Shown piece by piece: positions 1 through 9,685 of a stretch of DNA of 64,000 nucleotides. Made by a program: the position numbers and the translations under genes. Each line of letters starts with the position of its first letter. Positions within the stretch are counted from its first letter, which is position 1. The notes beneath the pieces were generated by a model. It searched no databases. It was not told the origin of the DNA and saw only the letters and a list, made by a program, of their open reading frames with translations. Origin of the DNA: Aliidiomarina haloalkalitolerans (GTDB lineage: Bacteria; Pseudomonadota; Gammaproteobacteria; Enterobacterales; Alteromonadaceae); contig NZ_PIPI01000001.1 in the NCBI RefSeq assembly GCF_003987315.1, positions 620,001 through 684,000 of the forward strand, read 5' to 3'.

Positions 1-19
1 CCCGGCCATTTTGGCCGGG
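1..19. terminator. GC-rich hairpin, probable bidirectional terminator
   Basis: A perfect 7-bp stem (CCCGGCC/GGCCGGG) with an ATTTT loop lies 21 bp past the stop of the minus-strand TonB receptor gene. A T-rich stretch follows on the plus side, so it may also end a gene lying left of the window. Confidence 0.6.
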
Positions 20-40
20 CTTCATTTTAGCTATTCGCGA

Positions 41-2131
41 TTAAAACTGATAACGGAAACCAATTTCAAAAGCACGTTCTGGACCAACGTAAATACCCTG
101 GCGTAAACCGGCAATGTATTGCTTGTCAGTTAAGTTTTTAACTGAGCCAAATACCGTAAAGCTCGGATTAAACTGGTATTGTGCAAAGAAGTCATACACA
201 GTGTAAGACGGCAGTAATCCACCCCAGATACCACCTGCGGCATCGGCTGGAATATCAACGCGATTGCTCGGGTCACCAAACTGCTCGCCTTGATAATGAG
301 CCATTACAGCTGCGCTAAAGCCTTCGAAGCTATACGTTAAACCTAAGTTTGCAAGGTACTCAGGCGCGTACGGTAAGCGATTACCGCGGTTGTCTCCGGA
401 CATAAATTCAGACTTAGGAATCCAGGTTGCATTGCTGTCGAGCATGAATCCACCGCCTAATTCGAATCCAAACTGTAATTCGACACCATAGTGTTCGGTT
501 TTACCAGCATTTGACTGGGATAGATTCGGGTCGCTGTTACCTGTTACAACTTGATTATCAAAGTCCATCATAAAGGCTGCAACTTCATAGCTTAAGCGGT
601 TATACACGCCGCGGACACCAATTTCGTAATTCGTCGAGCGTTCACCGTCAAGCTGCTGATCTTGCAGACCATCTAGCGCAACACCATTCGATGCGGGTGA
701 AAATGCCCGATAAACACCACCGTACATCTCGGCGGTTGCAGTGAGCTCAAAAGTCGCCCCTACGCCTGGCAAAAACTCTGTGTTCGAGGTCTTTGCAGAA
801 GCATTACCGTCACTCAGTACCGTACGCACTTGTTCGTATGACTCAACACGCAAGCCTGGTGTTACTGCAAAGCGATCAGAAACGCGCAGTTGCGTTTGCG
901 CATATGCAGCATAGCTATCCGCTGAATCTTGAATATGACGGTCATTCACGCCGGTGCGATCATTGGCACGGGTCGCGCGAATACGCGTGTCGTCAGACTC
1001 TTCGGTCATAAAGCGAAGGCCGAATTCACTATTGGCGTCCATGTCCATCAGTGTGTGGCGATAAGCTAAACGTGTCTCGACACCGAAGCGTTCGAAGCTG
1101 CGGTTGTTGCCCGTTAACGCATCGGTATAGACCCAACGACCAGCCTCATTTGAAGCAGCGGTGTCGACATTATAGCGCCAGTAATCACGTGATACGTCGC
1201 TCCAGTAAACTAATGTATTGAGCGTCATTGCTGAATTAATTAACCATTCGTGATTCACGTCGAAGGCAATACGCTCTTGCAAATACCAATCATCTGGAGC
1301 TGGGTTATAACGCTCGCCATTGCGATAATCATCAAGCAACAAACCACGATAGGAAATATTGGCGTCGTTTTGGTGGTATGAGAACTTCAAGCCGACCCGT
1401 TGATCACCCGTCAACGCCATACCGGCTTTCACCATCACGTCAGTTAGGTCATAGCCTTTGTCCATAAAGCCATCACTGCTCGCGTGAGTAAACACCACGC
1501 CCGCAAACGCATCACCTGCAGCATTATGATTACCTGCTTCGAGATTCAATTCACGCATATTGTGTGAACCGACACGGCTAGAAAGCAAAACACCCTCGTC
1601 TGGCGTTTTGGTTTGATAGTTGACAACACCACCGATTGTCGAAGGGCCATAGCGCAACGAAGACGATCCTTTCAGGATTTCGACCCGCTCAACACGCTGA
1701 ATGCGTGGATTGAAGTAACGGTCATTACCAATAAACAATCCAGGGGCAACCGGAACGCCGTCTTCAAGGACAAGCGATTTGGATTCGCTAGCTGAAAGGC
1801 CACGAATACCAAAATTGGTCACAATTGAAGATTCTTCTTCACCTTTGACGTTAATACCCGCAATACGCCGTAAAACGTCTTCATTCGAAAGCGGCTGAAC
1901 GCGCTCAATTTGGTCGCGGCTAATTAAGTTCACAGTGCCGGTTTCATCGTAGCTATGAGCACGGCGTTCACCATGAACACGGATAACTTCAATGCTCGGC
2001 ATACGCGACTTACGTGCTTCTGAATCCTCTGCGTCTGATGCGTCTGTTTGGGCAAAAGTTACCGCTGGTGTTAACACAACTGCAATCGCAAGCGCTAGTT
2101 TTGAAACTCGAAGTGAAGAAGAAAAATGCAT
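41..2131 (-). CDS. TonB-dependent outer-membrane receptor, probably ferric-siderophore uptake
   Basis: A 696-aa protein with a signal peptide ending near the AFAQ motif (about residue 28), a plug domain (about 60-175, with the NVKGEEESS and LVLEDGVPV stretches typical of the family) and a 22-strand barrel ending in Phe (FRYQF). It would import a ferric chelate across the outer membrane using TonB energy. Overall pattern resembles FecA-like receptors, but no FecA-type signalling extension is seen between the signal peptide and the plug, so sigma/anti-sigma control is unlikely. A Fur-box-like sequence lies just upstream, fitting iron repression. It is monocistronic and its substrate cannot be read from the sequence. 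Confidence 0.9.
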   Translation of the reverse strand: MHFSSSLRVSKLALAIAVVLTPAVTFAQTDASDAEDSEARKSRMPSIEVIRVHGERRAHSYDETGTVNLISRDQIERVQPLSNEDVLRRIAGINVKGEEESSIVTNFGIRGLSASESKSLVLEDGVPVAPGLFIGNDRYFNPRIQRVERVEILKGSSSLRYGPSTIGGVVNYQTKTPDEGVLLSSRVGSHNMRELNLEAGNHNAAGDAFAGVVFTHASSDGFMDKGYDLTDVMVKAGMALTGDQRVGLKFSYHQNDANISYRGLLLDDYRNGERYNPAPDDWYLQERIAFDVNHEWLINSAMTLNTLVYWSDVSRDYWRYNVDTAASNEAGRWVYTDALTGNNRSFERFGVETRLAYRHTLMDMDANSEFGLRFMTEESDDTRIRATRANDRTGVNDRHIQDSADSYAAYAQTQLRVSDRFAVTPGLRVESYEQVRTVLSDGNASAKTSNTEFLPGVGATFELTATAEMYGGVYRAFSPASNGVALDGLQDQQLDGERSTNYEIGVRGVYNRLSYEVAAFMMDFDNQVVTGNSDPNLSQSNAGKTEHYGVELQFGFELGGGFMLDSNATWIPKSEFMSGDNRGNRLPYAPEYLANLGLTYSFEGFSAAVMAHYQGEQFGDPSNRVDIPADAAGGIWGGLLPSYTVYDFFAQYQFNPSFTVFGSVKNLTDKQYIAGLRQGIYVGPERAFEIGFRYQF

Positions 2132-2187
2132 AAATGTTCCCCTAAAAAAATGAATGTGTTTCGCTGACAGGGCGCATATTAGATCTA

Positions 2188-2220
2188 AATGAGAATGATT
2201 GTCAATTAGATTATCATTTA
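2188..2220 (-). promoter_or_regulatory. Fur box(es) upstream of the TonB receptor
   Basis: On the plus strand 2188-2206 reads AAATGAGAATGATTGTCAA, a good partial match to the Fur consensus. An overlapping ATTATCATTT half-site follows to 2220. It lies 57-89 bp upstream of the receptor ATG, where a promoter would be. Iron-responsive repression is inferred from the family's usual control. Confidence 0.7.
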
Positions 2221-2243
2221 TATTTAGGTACCCCTTATTAGGG

Positions 2244-2274
2244 ACCGTAGCTGGAATGCCATTCCAGCTACGGT
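2244..2274. repeat. Perfect 14-bp palindrome sharing a 17-bp repeat with the photolyase gene
   Basis: The arms ACCGTAGCTGGAAT and ATTCCAGCTACGGT are separated by 3 nt. The right arm plus three bases, ATTCCAGCTACGGTTCA (2261-2277), recurs exactly at 2407-2423 inside the photolyase coding sequence. It could act as a terminator or be a trace of a small mobile palindrome. Confidence 0.6.
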
Positions 2275-2353
2275 TCAGAATGCGCAGTAAATGGTCTATG
2301 CGCTGAAAATCGGCGTATATAGAAACCCGAAATAAGTGTGTGAATGAGGCTGT

Positions 2354-3628
2354 ATGGCAGGAATTACTTGGTTTCGACGCAATCTACGGATCACCGACAA
2401 TGCTGCATTCCAGCTACGGTTCACAATGGCTGGGGTGTTCTTCTTTGATCAGCAATGGACTGGTGATTGGTTAGGCATAGCTCGTTGCGGGGAGCATCGC
2501 CGTAATTTTTTGCAGAAGTCGCTGCATGACTTAGAAGAAAACTTGCGCGCACTGGATGTGCCTTTCCACAGCATAACCGCTGAGCCGGAAGTTGAGTTGC
2601 CAAGGCTTTGTCGTCAGCTCAATGTCGACGAGGTTCACACCCAAGCTTTACCTGCCTATGCCGAGCGGCAGCAGGCAACCAGAGTACGTCAAGCCTTGAT
2701 GGCTATTGGTGTTAGGCTAATTGAACATGATGATTATACCCTCTTCCCTACTACTCTTGTTGCCGAGGCGCATCCGACAAGTTTTACGTCATTTAGTAAG
2801 TTTCGTAAGAAACTGACGCCTTATCTAGACCAGATCATCGTGGCTGAGAATTCGCCATCGTTGCACCTGCAGTCGCTAACAAATCAGCAAGCAGCGGTCA
2901 TCAACGAGTATCAAGATATTACGCCGCCAGATCCACGCGCTGTCATGAACTTTATTGGTGGTGAGACGTTTGCCCAACAACACCTTGTTCAATACTGTGA
3001 ATCTGCTCTATTTCACTATAAGGAAACCCGCAACGAGTTAATTGGTCAAGACTACTCCAGTAAGCTCTCGCCTTGGTTGAATCTCGGTTGTATTTCACCA
3101 CGACAGGTGCTCGCTGCAGTCAAACAAGCGGAACGCATCGGCGGTGCAAATGCATCGACCGAGTGGCTCATTGTCGAGTTAATGTGGCGTGACTTCTTCC
3201 AGTTTTGCGCGCTTGAACGCGGCCATGAACTTTTCGGCGGCAGTGCCAATCGTCTTGTTGAACCCAACTCGTCACTATCGCTCGAAAAAGACAAGGATTT
3301 CACGCGCTGGCAACACGGCGCAACCGGCCATCCATTTCTCGATGCAAATATGCGTGAACTTGCTGCAACAGGTTTTATGAGTAATCGTGGTCGACAAAAT
3401 GTAGCGTCTGCATTAATCCATGACTTAGGCTGTGACTGGCGACTCGGCGCAGTCTGGTTCGAGCAGCAGCTAATCGACTACGATCCCGCCAGTAATTATG
3501 GCAACTGGCAGTATATTGCCGGTATTCATGCGAACTCGCGTGGTGGAAGTTGGTTTAATCTCGACAAGCAAGCTGCTCTGTACGATTCCGAGCAGCAATA
3601 CCAAGCACTATGGCTCACAAAAAGCTAA
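2354..3628 (+). CDS. CRY-DASH type cryptochrome/photolyase
   Basis: A 424-aa flavoprotein of the photolyase/cryptochrome family. It has an N-terminal Rossmann antenna-binding domain (starting [13 protein letters not shown]) and a C-terminal helical FAD domain. The segment [19 protein letters not shown] (about residues 382-400) is typical of the DASH subfamily, which repairs cyclobutane dimers in single-stranded DNA. The N-terminal stretch between DNAAF and GVFFFD is a few residues shorter than I expect, and it coincides with a repeat shared with the upstream palindrome. The next gene, a DUF2256 protein, overlaps its end by 19 bp in another frame. Exact specificity cannot be settled by eye. 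Confidence 0.9.
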   Translation: MAGITWFRRNLRITDNAAFQLRFTMAGVFFFDQQWTGDWLGIARCGEHRRNFLQKSLHDLEENLRALDVPFHSITAEPEVELPRLCRQLNVDEVHTQALPAYAERQQATRVRQALMAIGVRLIEHDDYTLFPTTLVAEAHPTSFTSFSKFRKKLTPYLDQIIVAENSPSLHLQSLTNQQAAVINEYQDITPPDPRAVMNFIGGETFAQQHLVQYCESALFHYKETRNELIGQDYSSKLSPWLNLGCISPRQVLAAVKQAERIGGANASTEWLIVELMWRDFFQFCALERGHELFGGSANRLVEPNSSLSLEKDKDFTRWQHGATGHPFLDANMRELAATGFMSNRGRQNVASALIHDLGCDWRLGAVWFEQQLIDYDPASNYGNWQYIAGIHANSRGGSWFNLDKQAALYDSEQQYQALWLTKS

Positions 3629-3753
3629 ATTTGGCGAGTAAAGTCTGCCCAGTATGCCAACGCCCGTTTGCGTGGCGTAAGAAGTGGCAACGTAATTGGG
3701 CGGAGATTGTGTATTGCTCTGAACGTTGTCGGCGCAATCGTCAATACCGGTAA
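3610..3753 (+). CDS. DUF2256 zinc-finger-like mini-protein
   Basis: A 47-aa protein starting [20 protein letters not shown]. The pattern CPVC ... YCSERC gives two CxxC/CxxxC pairs, suggesting one bound zinc, and the RPFAWRKKW stretch between them is the signature of DUF2256. The ATG lies inside the end of the photolyase gene (19-bp overlap, different frame), so translation is probably coupled. Genes of this family commonly neighbour photolyase or cryptochrome genes, which suggests a linked role, but the biochemical function is unknown. Confidence 0.85.
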   Translation: MAHKKLNLASKVCPVCQRPFAWRKKWQRNWAEIVYCSERCRRNRQYR

Positions 3754-3765
3754 TGGTCAATACCG

Positions 3766-5361
3766 TTAACCGTCCAAATTCACAACCTGCCCTGCAACCG
3801 GCAGACTAGTTAAGTCGTGCCCGAGCACCAAAGCCGTTTTCCCGCGCAGCCATGTAGTGACGTTGGTCATTAGTTTGGTTTGGGTATGTCGGTCAATTCC
3901 AGTGAATGGTTCATCAAGAATAACCAGGTCGGGATTCTGCAAATAGAGGCGAGCTAGCATCAAGCGACGCGCTTGCCCACCCGACAAAGACGTTCCCGCT
4001 GTGCCCACCCAAGTGTCGAGCTGTGCTGGCATCGCGCTGACTTCTGCCTTTAAACAGGCAAAATCAAGTGCTTGCCAGAGCTGTTCAATGGACGCTTGCG
4101 GTGCAGCAATTCGTAAATTGGCAGCGATTGTTCCGGATAAAACAAGGTTAGCTTGCGCCATGTAGCCCATGGACTGCAGCCAGGCCGATGTACCGACTTG
4201 CTCAGCCCAAGTACTGTCGGCATAAACCACCTGCCCTGTATTCGGTAGCAAACCTGCCGCCATTTGCCCTATGGTTGATTTACCCATACCTGACGCGCCA
4301 ATCACAGCGGTGATTTGCTGCGGAGCAATGCGCACCGACTGGCCAAGAGGTAAGGCAACAAAACGGCGATTACCCGTGTCTGTCAGCGTAAAGCTATCAT
4401 GAATTCGTGCTCGCGCTTCGTTAACCAACCCAACCTGTCCAGCTTGCTCGGCCACCGGTTGGATTAGCTCGGCGAGCGCAAGAACGGCCAGCACATGCAA
4501 CACGACTATCGGTAAGCTAAGGGTTTCCGCTAAATAAGCATTAAGGCCGTACAGCAAAATAACGACGGCTAGCCCCTGCACGGTCGCGGATATCACGGCA
4601 TCAATGAAGGCAAGCCTCTGCAAACGATGCTGTTGCCACGCATTCAAGCGTTGCGCTGAAGCAAGCAGCCGTTGGGTATTGTCCTGCCAAAGCCCTGCTG
4701 TCTTTAATTCCGCGCCGCCATCGTACAGGTCTAAACTCGTTTGCCGAATCAACTCCTGTTGCCGCACTTCACCGCGTCCTTGCTGATTGGTTAATCGTTG
4801 CGATATCGGTCCAGCAAGTAACCAAAGTAAAACAAAAACACTCAAGGTAAGGACATGGAGCCAAAAATGTCTGGAACCACTGGTTAGCACTATCAGTAGC
4901 CAAACGACAACTAGCGCGAGTGCTGCTAGTCTCGGCGGTGCTATGAGACGCATATACCACGCATCAAGCGTGTTTAAGTCTTGAGTTAAGCGCTGTAACA
5001 TCGAAGCTGTATTGACCCGTAAGAACTGAGCCGGTGATCGTTGGGTTAACTGGGAAAACAGCTGATTGCGCCACCAAGCTTGAATTCGTAGAACAGCATC
5101 ATGATGAATCACTCGCTCAAAATAGCGAGCCACTGTGCGCAACAACGCAAAGAAGCGAATACCCGTACCAGGGGTGAAAACATCAATCAGCACAACAGTC
5201 GCAGTCAAGCCGACCACTGCGGTCGTCGTGATAAACCAACCTGAGAGCGCTAACAGACCAATGCCGGCTAAAGCGGTTAAGACTAAAAATACAAAGCCAA
5301 GCAACAAACGCTGACGTTCTAGCTGGAAACCTGTGCGGAAGAACCCTTTTTTTAACCGCAT
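3766..5361 (-). CDS. cydC: CydC, subunit of the CydDC ABC exporter
   Basis: A 531-aa ABC half-transporter: six-helix membrane domain (about 1-310) and an ATPase domain with Walker A GASGMGKS, signature LSGGQARR and Walker B LVILDEPFTG. With CydD it forms the inner-membrane exporter for reduced thiols (and perhaps haem) needed to assemble cytochrome bd. It is slightly shorter than the E. coli protein (about 573 aa). Its start overlaps the cydD stop by 10 bp, so the two are translationally coupled. It is the last gene of cydABDC. Confidence 0.93.
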   Translation of the reverse strand: MRLKKGFFRTGFQLERQRLLLGFVFLVLTALAGIGLLALSGWFITTTAVVGLTATVVLIDVFTPGTGIRFFALLRTVARYFERVIHHDAVLRIQAWWRNQLFSQLTQRSPAQFLRVNTASMLQRLTQDLNTLDAWYMRLIAPPRLAALALVVVWLLIVLTSGSRHFWLHVLTLSVFVLLWLLAGPISQRLTNQQGRGEVRQQELIRQTSLDLYDGGAELKTAGLWQDNTQRLLASAQRLNAWQQHRLQRLAFIDAVISATVQGLAVVILLYGLNAYLAETLSLPIVVLHVLAVLALAELIQPVAEQAGQVGLVNEARARIHDSFTLTDTGNRRFVALPLGQSVRIAPQQITAVIGASGMGKSTIGQMAAGLLPNTGQVVYADSTWAEQVGTSAWLQSMGYMAQANLVLSGTIAANLRIAAPQASIEQLWQALDFACLKAEVSAMPAQLDTWVGTAGTSLSGGQARRLMLARLYLQNPDLVILDEPFTGIDRHTQTKLMTNVTTWLRGKTALVLGHDLTSLPVAGQVVNLDG

Positions 5362-7070
5362 GGTGCCTCCGACGTGCCTGTCTCATCAAGATTAACCACA
5401 ATATCCGCTAAATCGTCAAAATGCGCTGCATGGCTCGCAATCACAGTGGTGACACCCTGCTTTTTCAGTTCCAATAAGGCCAGATGTACGTAACTTGCAC
5501 TTACACTATCAAGGCCTGCACTAGGCTCATCGAGCAATAAAATTTGCGGTGAAAAACCAAGACGAACAGCCAGCAGCCAGCGCCCTAAGGCTAACCGCTT
5601 TGCTTCGCCACCAGATAAACCAGCGCCGAGTTCAGATACATGCGAGTGCAATCCGAGAGGCAAACGAGCAAGTGTCTGTTCAAGACCCAGCTGTTGACAC
5701 ACAATCATTGCCTCGTCGAGCAACGTAGACTCCATTGTGTTTTCAAACACATAATCTTGCTGTGCTTCCGGCAGCAGCGCACAGAGGTTCTGCAATACGC
5801 TGGCATTGCTCAGCCATGGGCTCTGGGGTAAGTAGCCAATGCGAGCTAAATCGGTGGCCTGGAGCTGCTGTCCCTTCGATGTTGTTATTTCTAATCCTGG
5901 TAATAAACCAGCCAGAAGCTGCAAAATGGTACTTTTGCCACTCCCTGTCACGCCCTTGAGCAGGACAACCTGACCTTCCTCGATCGCCATCGCTGGCACC
6001 AAAAATACCTGATCACGTGTCGCATACTGAAAGGTCATGGACTTAGTCTGTAGCGGAAAATGAGCGGCGTGCTCTTTACTTGGGCTTGCTGCTTTTGTTT
6101 GCTCACTTAACACACTCGCAGCGCCTAGTGCCGCTGCTCGATCATGATAGAACTGAGACAACTGCCGCAACGGCTGAAAAAACTCAGGAGCGAGCAATAG
6201 AATAAATAGCCCAGAGAACAGCGTCAGTTGTTCTGCGGCTGGAAATGAATAATAACCAAGTAACGAGAAGCCAATATAAATGGCTAATGCGGCGATGGCG
6301 ATGGCTGCAAAAAATTCAAGCACTGCTGAGGACAAAAAAGCAACACGGAGTGTTTTCATGTTGAGCTGACGATACTCGTCATTGGCTTTTTCAACCTGAC
6401 GTTGTGCAACAGGTAACTTTTGCATCAAGAACAACAAAGTTAAATTGCGCACTCGATCAATAAAAATCCCAGCTAAACGCTGCACTGAAAGAATGTGCTG
6501 TTGGTGGATACGTTCGGCTCCCATGCCGATCAGTGCCATAAATAGTGGAATTAAAGGTGCACTGATCAGTAAAAACAAGCCAGCAAGCCAGTTTAAATAA
6601 AACACCACAGCCAAAATAACCAGCGGCTGCCAAACCGCGAGCCAAACTTGCGGTTTATAGCGGCCAAAATAACCGCTCAACTGCTCAATGGGCTCAATAT
6701 AATCATTGGCTGCGTTAGTATTTCGCTGTTGCTGCCACTCACCACTTGTCAGTTGCCAATGCCAGTGCTCAAGTAAACGCTGTTGGGCACTATTCTTTGC
6801 ACTCTCTGCAGCTCTTAATGCAGTGGCTTTGTGACCATATCCCGAACCTGCGCGGACAAGAATAGTGACGAATAGTGCGACTAAAATCGCTGTGATTGAC
6901 TCAATATGTTGCTGAAAAAACAGCTGCACAAGCCAGGCCATTAAACCCAATTGAATAACAGTCGCAATAGCATGAATACTGCCCCAGCAACGAGCCCAAA
7001 GCAAAGAGCGGCTTGACGCCGCTCCTAACTGATTTAAGTAGGCTTTTTCTAGCTGAAAGGTCGTTCGCAC
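5352..7070 (-). CDS. cydD: CydD, subunit of the CydDC ABC exporter
   Basis: A 572-aa ABC half-transporter with an N-terminal membrane domain and an ATPase domain showing Walker A GVTGSGKS, signature LSGGEAKRLALGR and Walker B ILLLDEPSAGLD. It pairs with CydC to keep the periplasm permissive for bd oxidase maturation. The start codon is GTG, 17 bp after the cydB stop, so it sits in the cydAB operon. No separate cydX-type small reading frame fits in that gap. Confidence 0.92.
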   Translation of the reverse strand: MRTTFQLEKAYLNQLGAASSRSLLWARCWGSIHAIATVIQLGLMAWLVQLFFQQHIESITAILVALFVTILVRAGSGYGHKATALRAAESAKNSAQQRLLEHWHWQLTSGEWQQQRNTNAANDYIEPIEQLSGYFGRYKPQVWLAVWQPLVILAVVFYLNWLAGLFLLISAPLIPLFMALIGMGAERIHQQHILSVQRLAGIFIDRVRNLTLLFLMQKLPVAQRQVEKANDEYRQLNMKTLRVAFLSSAVLEFFAAIAIAALAIYIGFSLLGYYSFPAAEQLTLFSGLFILLLAPEFFQPLRQLSQFYHDRAAALGAASVLSEQTKAASPSKEHAAHFPLQTKSMTFQYATRDQVFLVPAMAIEEGQVVLLKGVTGSGKSTILQLLAGLLPGLEITTSKGQQLQATDLARIGYLPQSPWLSNASVLQNLCALLPEAQQDYVFENTMESTLLDEAMIVCQQLGLEQTLARLPLGLHSHVSELGAGLSGGEAKRLALGRWLLAVRLGFSPQILLLDEPSAGLDSVSASYVHLALLELKKQGVTTVIASHAAHFDDLADIVVNLDETGTSEAPCG

Positions 7071-7087
7071 TTATTTACTTACCTGCA

Positions 7088-8095
7088 TTAGTGATATCCC
7101 GCCCCTGCTTTCACCTTGCCACGAAATACCCAATAGGTCCATGCGGTGTACACCAGCACAATTGGAATAACGAATAACAAGCCGAGCAGCAAGAATAGTT
7201 GCGACGAGTGTGCTGAAGCAGCGTCCCATAGCGTGTAATTCGGTGGCACGACATACGGGAACTTACTCGCGAGCAAACCTAAATAAGTAAATAAAAACAT
7301 GCCCATTGTTGCCACGAATGGCGAACCATCGCGGCGTTGTTTGAGTGCGCGCAACAACCAACCGGCACACAGCACCGCGAACAGAGGCAGTAACCAAATC
7401 ACACTCACACCATTAAACCAACGCTCTTTCACAAATGGGTCGACAAATGGCGTCCAAACACTAATGACTGCAAAAACAATGAGCACGGCAATTAAAAGGT
7501 AAGGCGTAATTTTAAACGCCCAATTTTGAATGCTACCTTCTGATTTCATAATCAGCCAGGTCGCACCTAATAACGCATAACCGGCAACCAGTCCGAAACC
7601 TGTTAAGATCGTAAACGGTGTCAACCAGTCGAACGCGCCGCCGACATAGGCCATGTTCTCAACCCGAAAGCCTTGAATGTATGCCCCAACCACTGCGCCT
7701 TGGGCAAAAGCCGCAACCGTCGAGCCAATCGCAAACGACCAATTCCAAAGGTAGCGCGACGTTTTTGCCTTAAAACGAAACTCAAAAGCAATGCCGCGGA
7801 AAATCAAACCAGCGAGCATTAAAAACACACCAATGTATAACGCCGGTAAAAACACCGCATAAACAAGTGGAAACGCTGCCAACAAACCTGCACCACCGAG
7901 AATAAGCCACGTCTCGTTACCATCCCAGACCGGGGCAACCGAGTTCATCATGACATCACGGGCGTCCTCACTTGGGGCAAATGGAAATAACACGCCCAAG
8001 CCAAGGTCGAAGCCATCCATCAACACGTACATGATGACCCCAAACGCAATAATGCCGGCCCAAATAATTGTTAAATCAAATACCGGATCACTCAT
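7088..8095 (-). CDS. cydB: Cytochrome bd-type quinol oxidase subunit II (CydB/CioB)
   Basis: A 335-aa integral membrane protein with eight to nine predicted helices. It has the family N-terminus (YVLMDGFDLGLGVLFPF) and the WDGNETWLI motif near residue 60. It partners subunit I in reducing O2 to water with quinol electrons. Its ATG overlaps the cydA stop in an ATGA arrangement, so the subunits are co-translated. Confidence 0.95.
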   Translation of the reverse strand: MSDPVFDLTIIWAGIIAFGVIMYVLMDGFDLGLGVLFPFAPSEDARDVMMNSVAPVWDGNETWLILGGAGLLAAFPLVYAVFLPALYIGVFLMLAGLIFRGIAFEFRFKAKTSRYLWNWSFAIGSTVAAFAQGAVVGAYIQGFRVENMAYVGGAFDWLTPFTILTGFGLVAGYALLGATWLIMKSEGSIQNWAFKITPYLLIAVLIVFAVISVWTPFVDPFVKERWFNGVSVIWLLPLFAVLCAGWLLRALKQRRDGSPFVATMGMFLFTYLGLLASKFPYVVPPNYTLWDAASAHSSQLFLLLGLLFVIPIVLVYTAWTYWVFRGKVKAGAGYH

Positions 8096-9495
8096 GATTC
8101 AGGCTCCTCTTCCCAAGACGCACTTGCCGCTGAGAACGGACGTTTCGCCCGTTGTGATGGATCTGCAGTTGTCATTTCATGCTCGGGTGCTAAACCAACG
8201 CGCAATACGCGCATGAGGTAATACAAGCCAGCAGCAAAAACAACCGCATACACTGCGATATAACCGATTAAAGTAAACAGCGCCATGCCACCAGTTAGCG
8301 ACGGTGTTAGCCCCTCGGCATGGGTCATCACTTCATAAATTAACCAAGGTGCTCGGCCGACTTCGGTCACGAACCAACCCGCCAGCACGGCTATAAATGG
8401 CGTAACCGCCATCAAGCGCAAGCCTTGTAAGAACCAACTTGTGCGCGTATAGGCCTCCTTGCGCCGCAACGCCAGGCCAGCGACGGCGAACACTAACATT
8501 AAGATACCGATGCCAACCATAATCCGAAACGCCCAGAACACAATGGCCACAGGTGGCTGCTCTTCGCGCGGCACTTCATTTAAGCCGGGCACTTCACCAT
8601 CCCAGTCGTGGGTCAAAATATAGCTAGCTAAGCGTGGAATACCTATTTCAAAGTGATTGGTTTGGGCTTCTTGATCTGGCCAAGCGAAGAGTAGCAGCGG
8701 CGCGCCATTCTGGGTTTCCCAAACCCCTTCCATCGCTGCAACCTTAGTCGGTTGATGCTCAAAGGTATTGAGGCCGTGGATGTCACCAACCACTACCTGA
8801 GCGGGAGCTGCAATTAGAATCAGCCATAACGACATCGATAATGCACGTTTATGCACATCAGCGTCTTTGTTGCGCAACAAATACCACGCACTCACCCCAG
8901 CAACAACAAAGGCGCCGGTTAAGAATGACGCGAGCCCCATGTGGAAGAAGCGCGGCGCTAGGCTCGCATTAAAAATGGCTTCACTCCAACTGGTGACGTA
9001 CACCAAACCGTCGCGTAACTCAAAACCTGCGGGGGTCTGCATCCAGCTGTTGGCTGAAAGAATCCAGAACGAAGAAATGAATGTACCGGTAGCAACCATG
9101 ACCGCAGAAAAGAAGTGAATACCTTGCGGGACTTTTCCTCGTCCAAACAGTAAAACGCCAAGGAACGCGGCTTCAAGGAAAAACGCAGTAATAACCTCGT
9201 AACTGAGGACCGGCCCAAGGAAATTGGCTCCTGCATATGCGAAGTTGCTCCAATTGGTGCCGAACTGAAAGGCCATGACTATTCCCGAGACCACGCCCAT
9301 GCCAAACACCACGGCAAAAACTTGAATCCAGAAGCGTGACAGGCGCTCCCAAACTGGGTTTTGAGTTCGCCACGAAAGCCCCTCTAAGACCGCAATAAAC
9401 GAAGCAAGACCGATAGTAAAGACAGGAAATATCGCATGAAAGGACACTACAAACGCAAATTGAATGCGCGACAGCAAGAGCGGATCAAGATCCAT
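8092..9495 (-). CDS. cydA: Cytochrome bd-type quinol oxidase subunit I, short Q-loop (CioA-like)
   Basis: A 467-aa protein. I place the start at 9495 (MDLDPLLLSRIQFAF) because AAAGGAG lies just upstream; a longer in-frame extension to 9558 has no such support. His20 in VSFHAIFPVFTIG is the conserved haem ligand of the family. The Q-loop is short, and the GWFVTEVGRAPW and LNTFEHQPTKVAAMEG motifs are present, so it resembles the cyanide-insensitive CioA group rather than long-loop E. coli CydA. It is first in a cydA-cydB-cydD-cydC operon, an arrangement that bundles the oxidase with its assembly transporter. Confidence 0.92.
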   Translation of the reverse strand: MDLDPLLLSRIQFAFVVSFHAIFPVFTIGLASFIAVLEGLSWRTQNPVWERLSRFWIQVFAVVFGMGVVSGIVMAFQFGTNWSNFAYAGANFLGPVLSYEVITAFFLEAAFLGVLLFGRGKVPQGIHFFSAVMVATGTFISSFWILSANSWMQTPAGFELRDGLVYVTSWSEAIFNASLAPRFFHMGLASFLTGAFVVAGVSAWYLLRNKDADVHKRALSMSLWLILIAAPAQVVVGDIHGLNTFEHQPTKVAAMEGVWETQNGAPLLLFAWPDQEAQTNHFEIGIPRLASYILTHDWDGEVPGLNEVPREEQPPVAIVFWAFRIMVGIGILMLVFAVAGLALRRKEAYTRTSWFLQGLRLMAVTPFIAVLAGWFVTEVGRAPWLIYEVMTHAEGLTPSLTGGMALFTLIGYIAVYAVVFAAGLYYLMRVLRVGLAPEHEMTTADPSQRAKRPFSAASASWEEEPES

Positions 9496-9685
9496 AGTCG
9501 AGCTCCTTTGGGTAAAGTCATTAACACCAATGAGGTAGCTGTATACTATACCCCCCACCCCACAATTTCAAAGTCTTAGCCGCTGTGGCATATGATCACA
9601 ACTGCTTTCTAGCAGCGGTTATAGTTCCGGTACGCTAGGCGATTTGCTAGTATCAAGGCATGATAAAAAGACATGGAAAGTAACA

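Noticed and set aside
9496..9558. Longer N-terminus for subunit I of the bd oxidase
   Set aside because: The extra 21 residues are not family-like, while AAAGGAG sits at the correct distance from the ATG at 9495.
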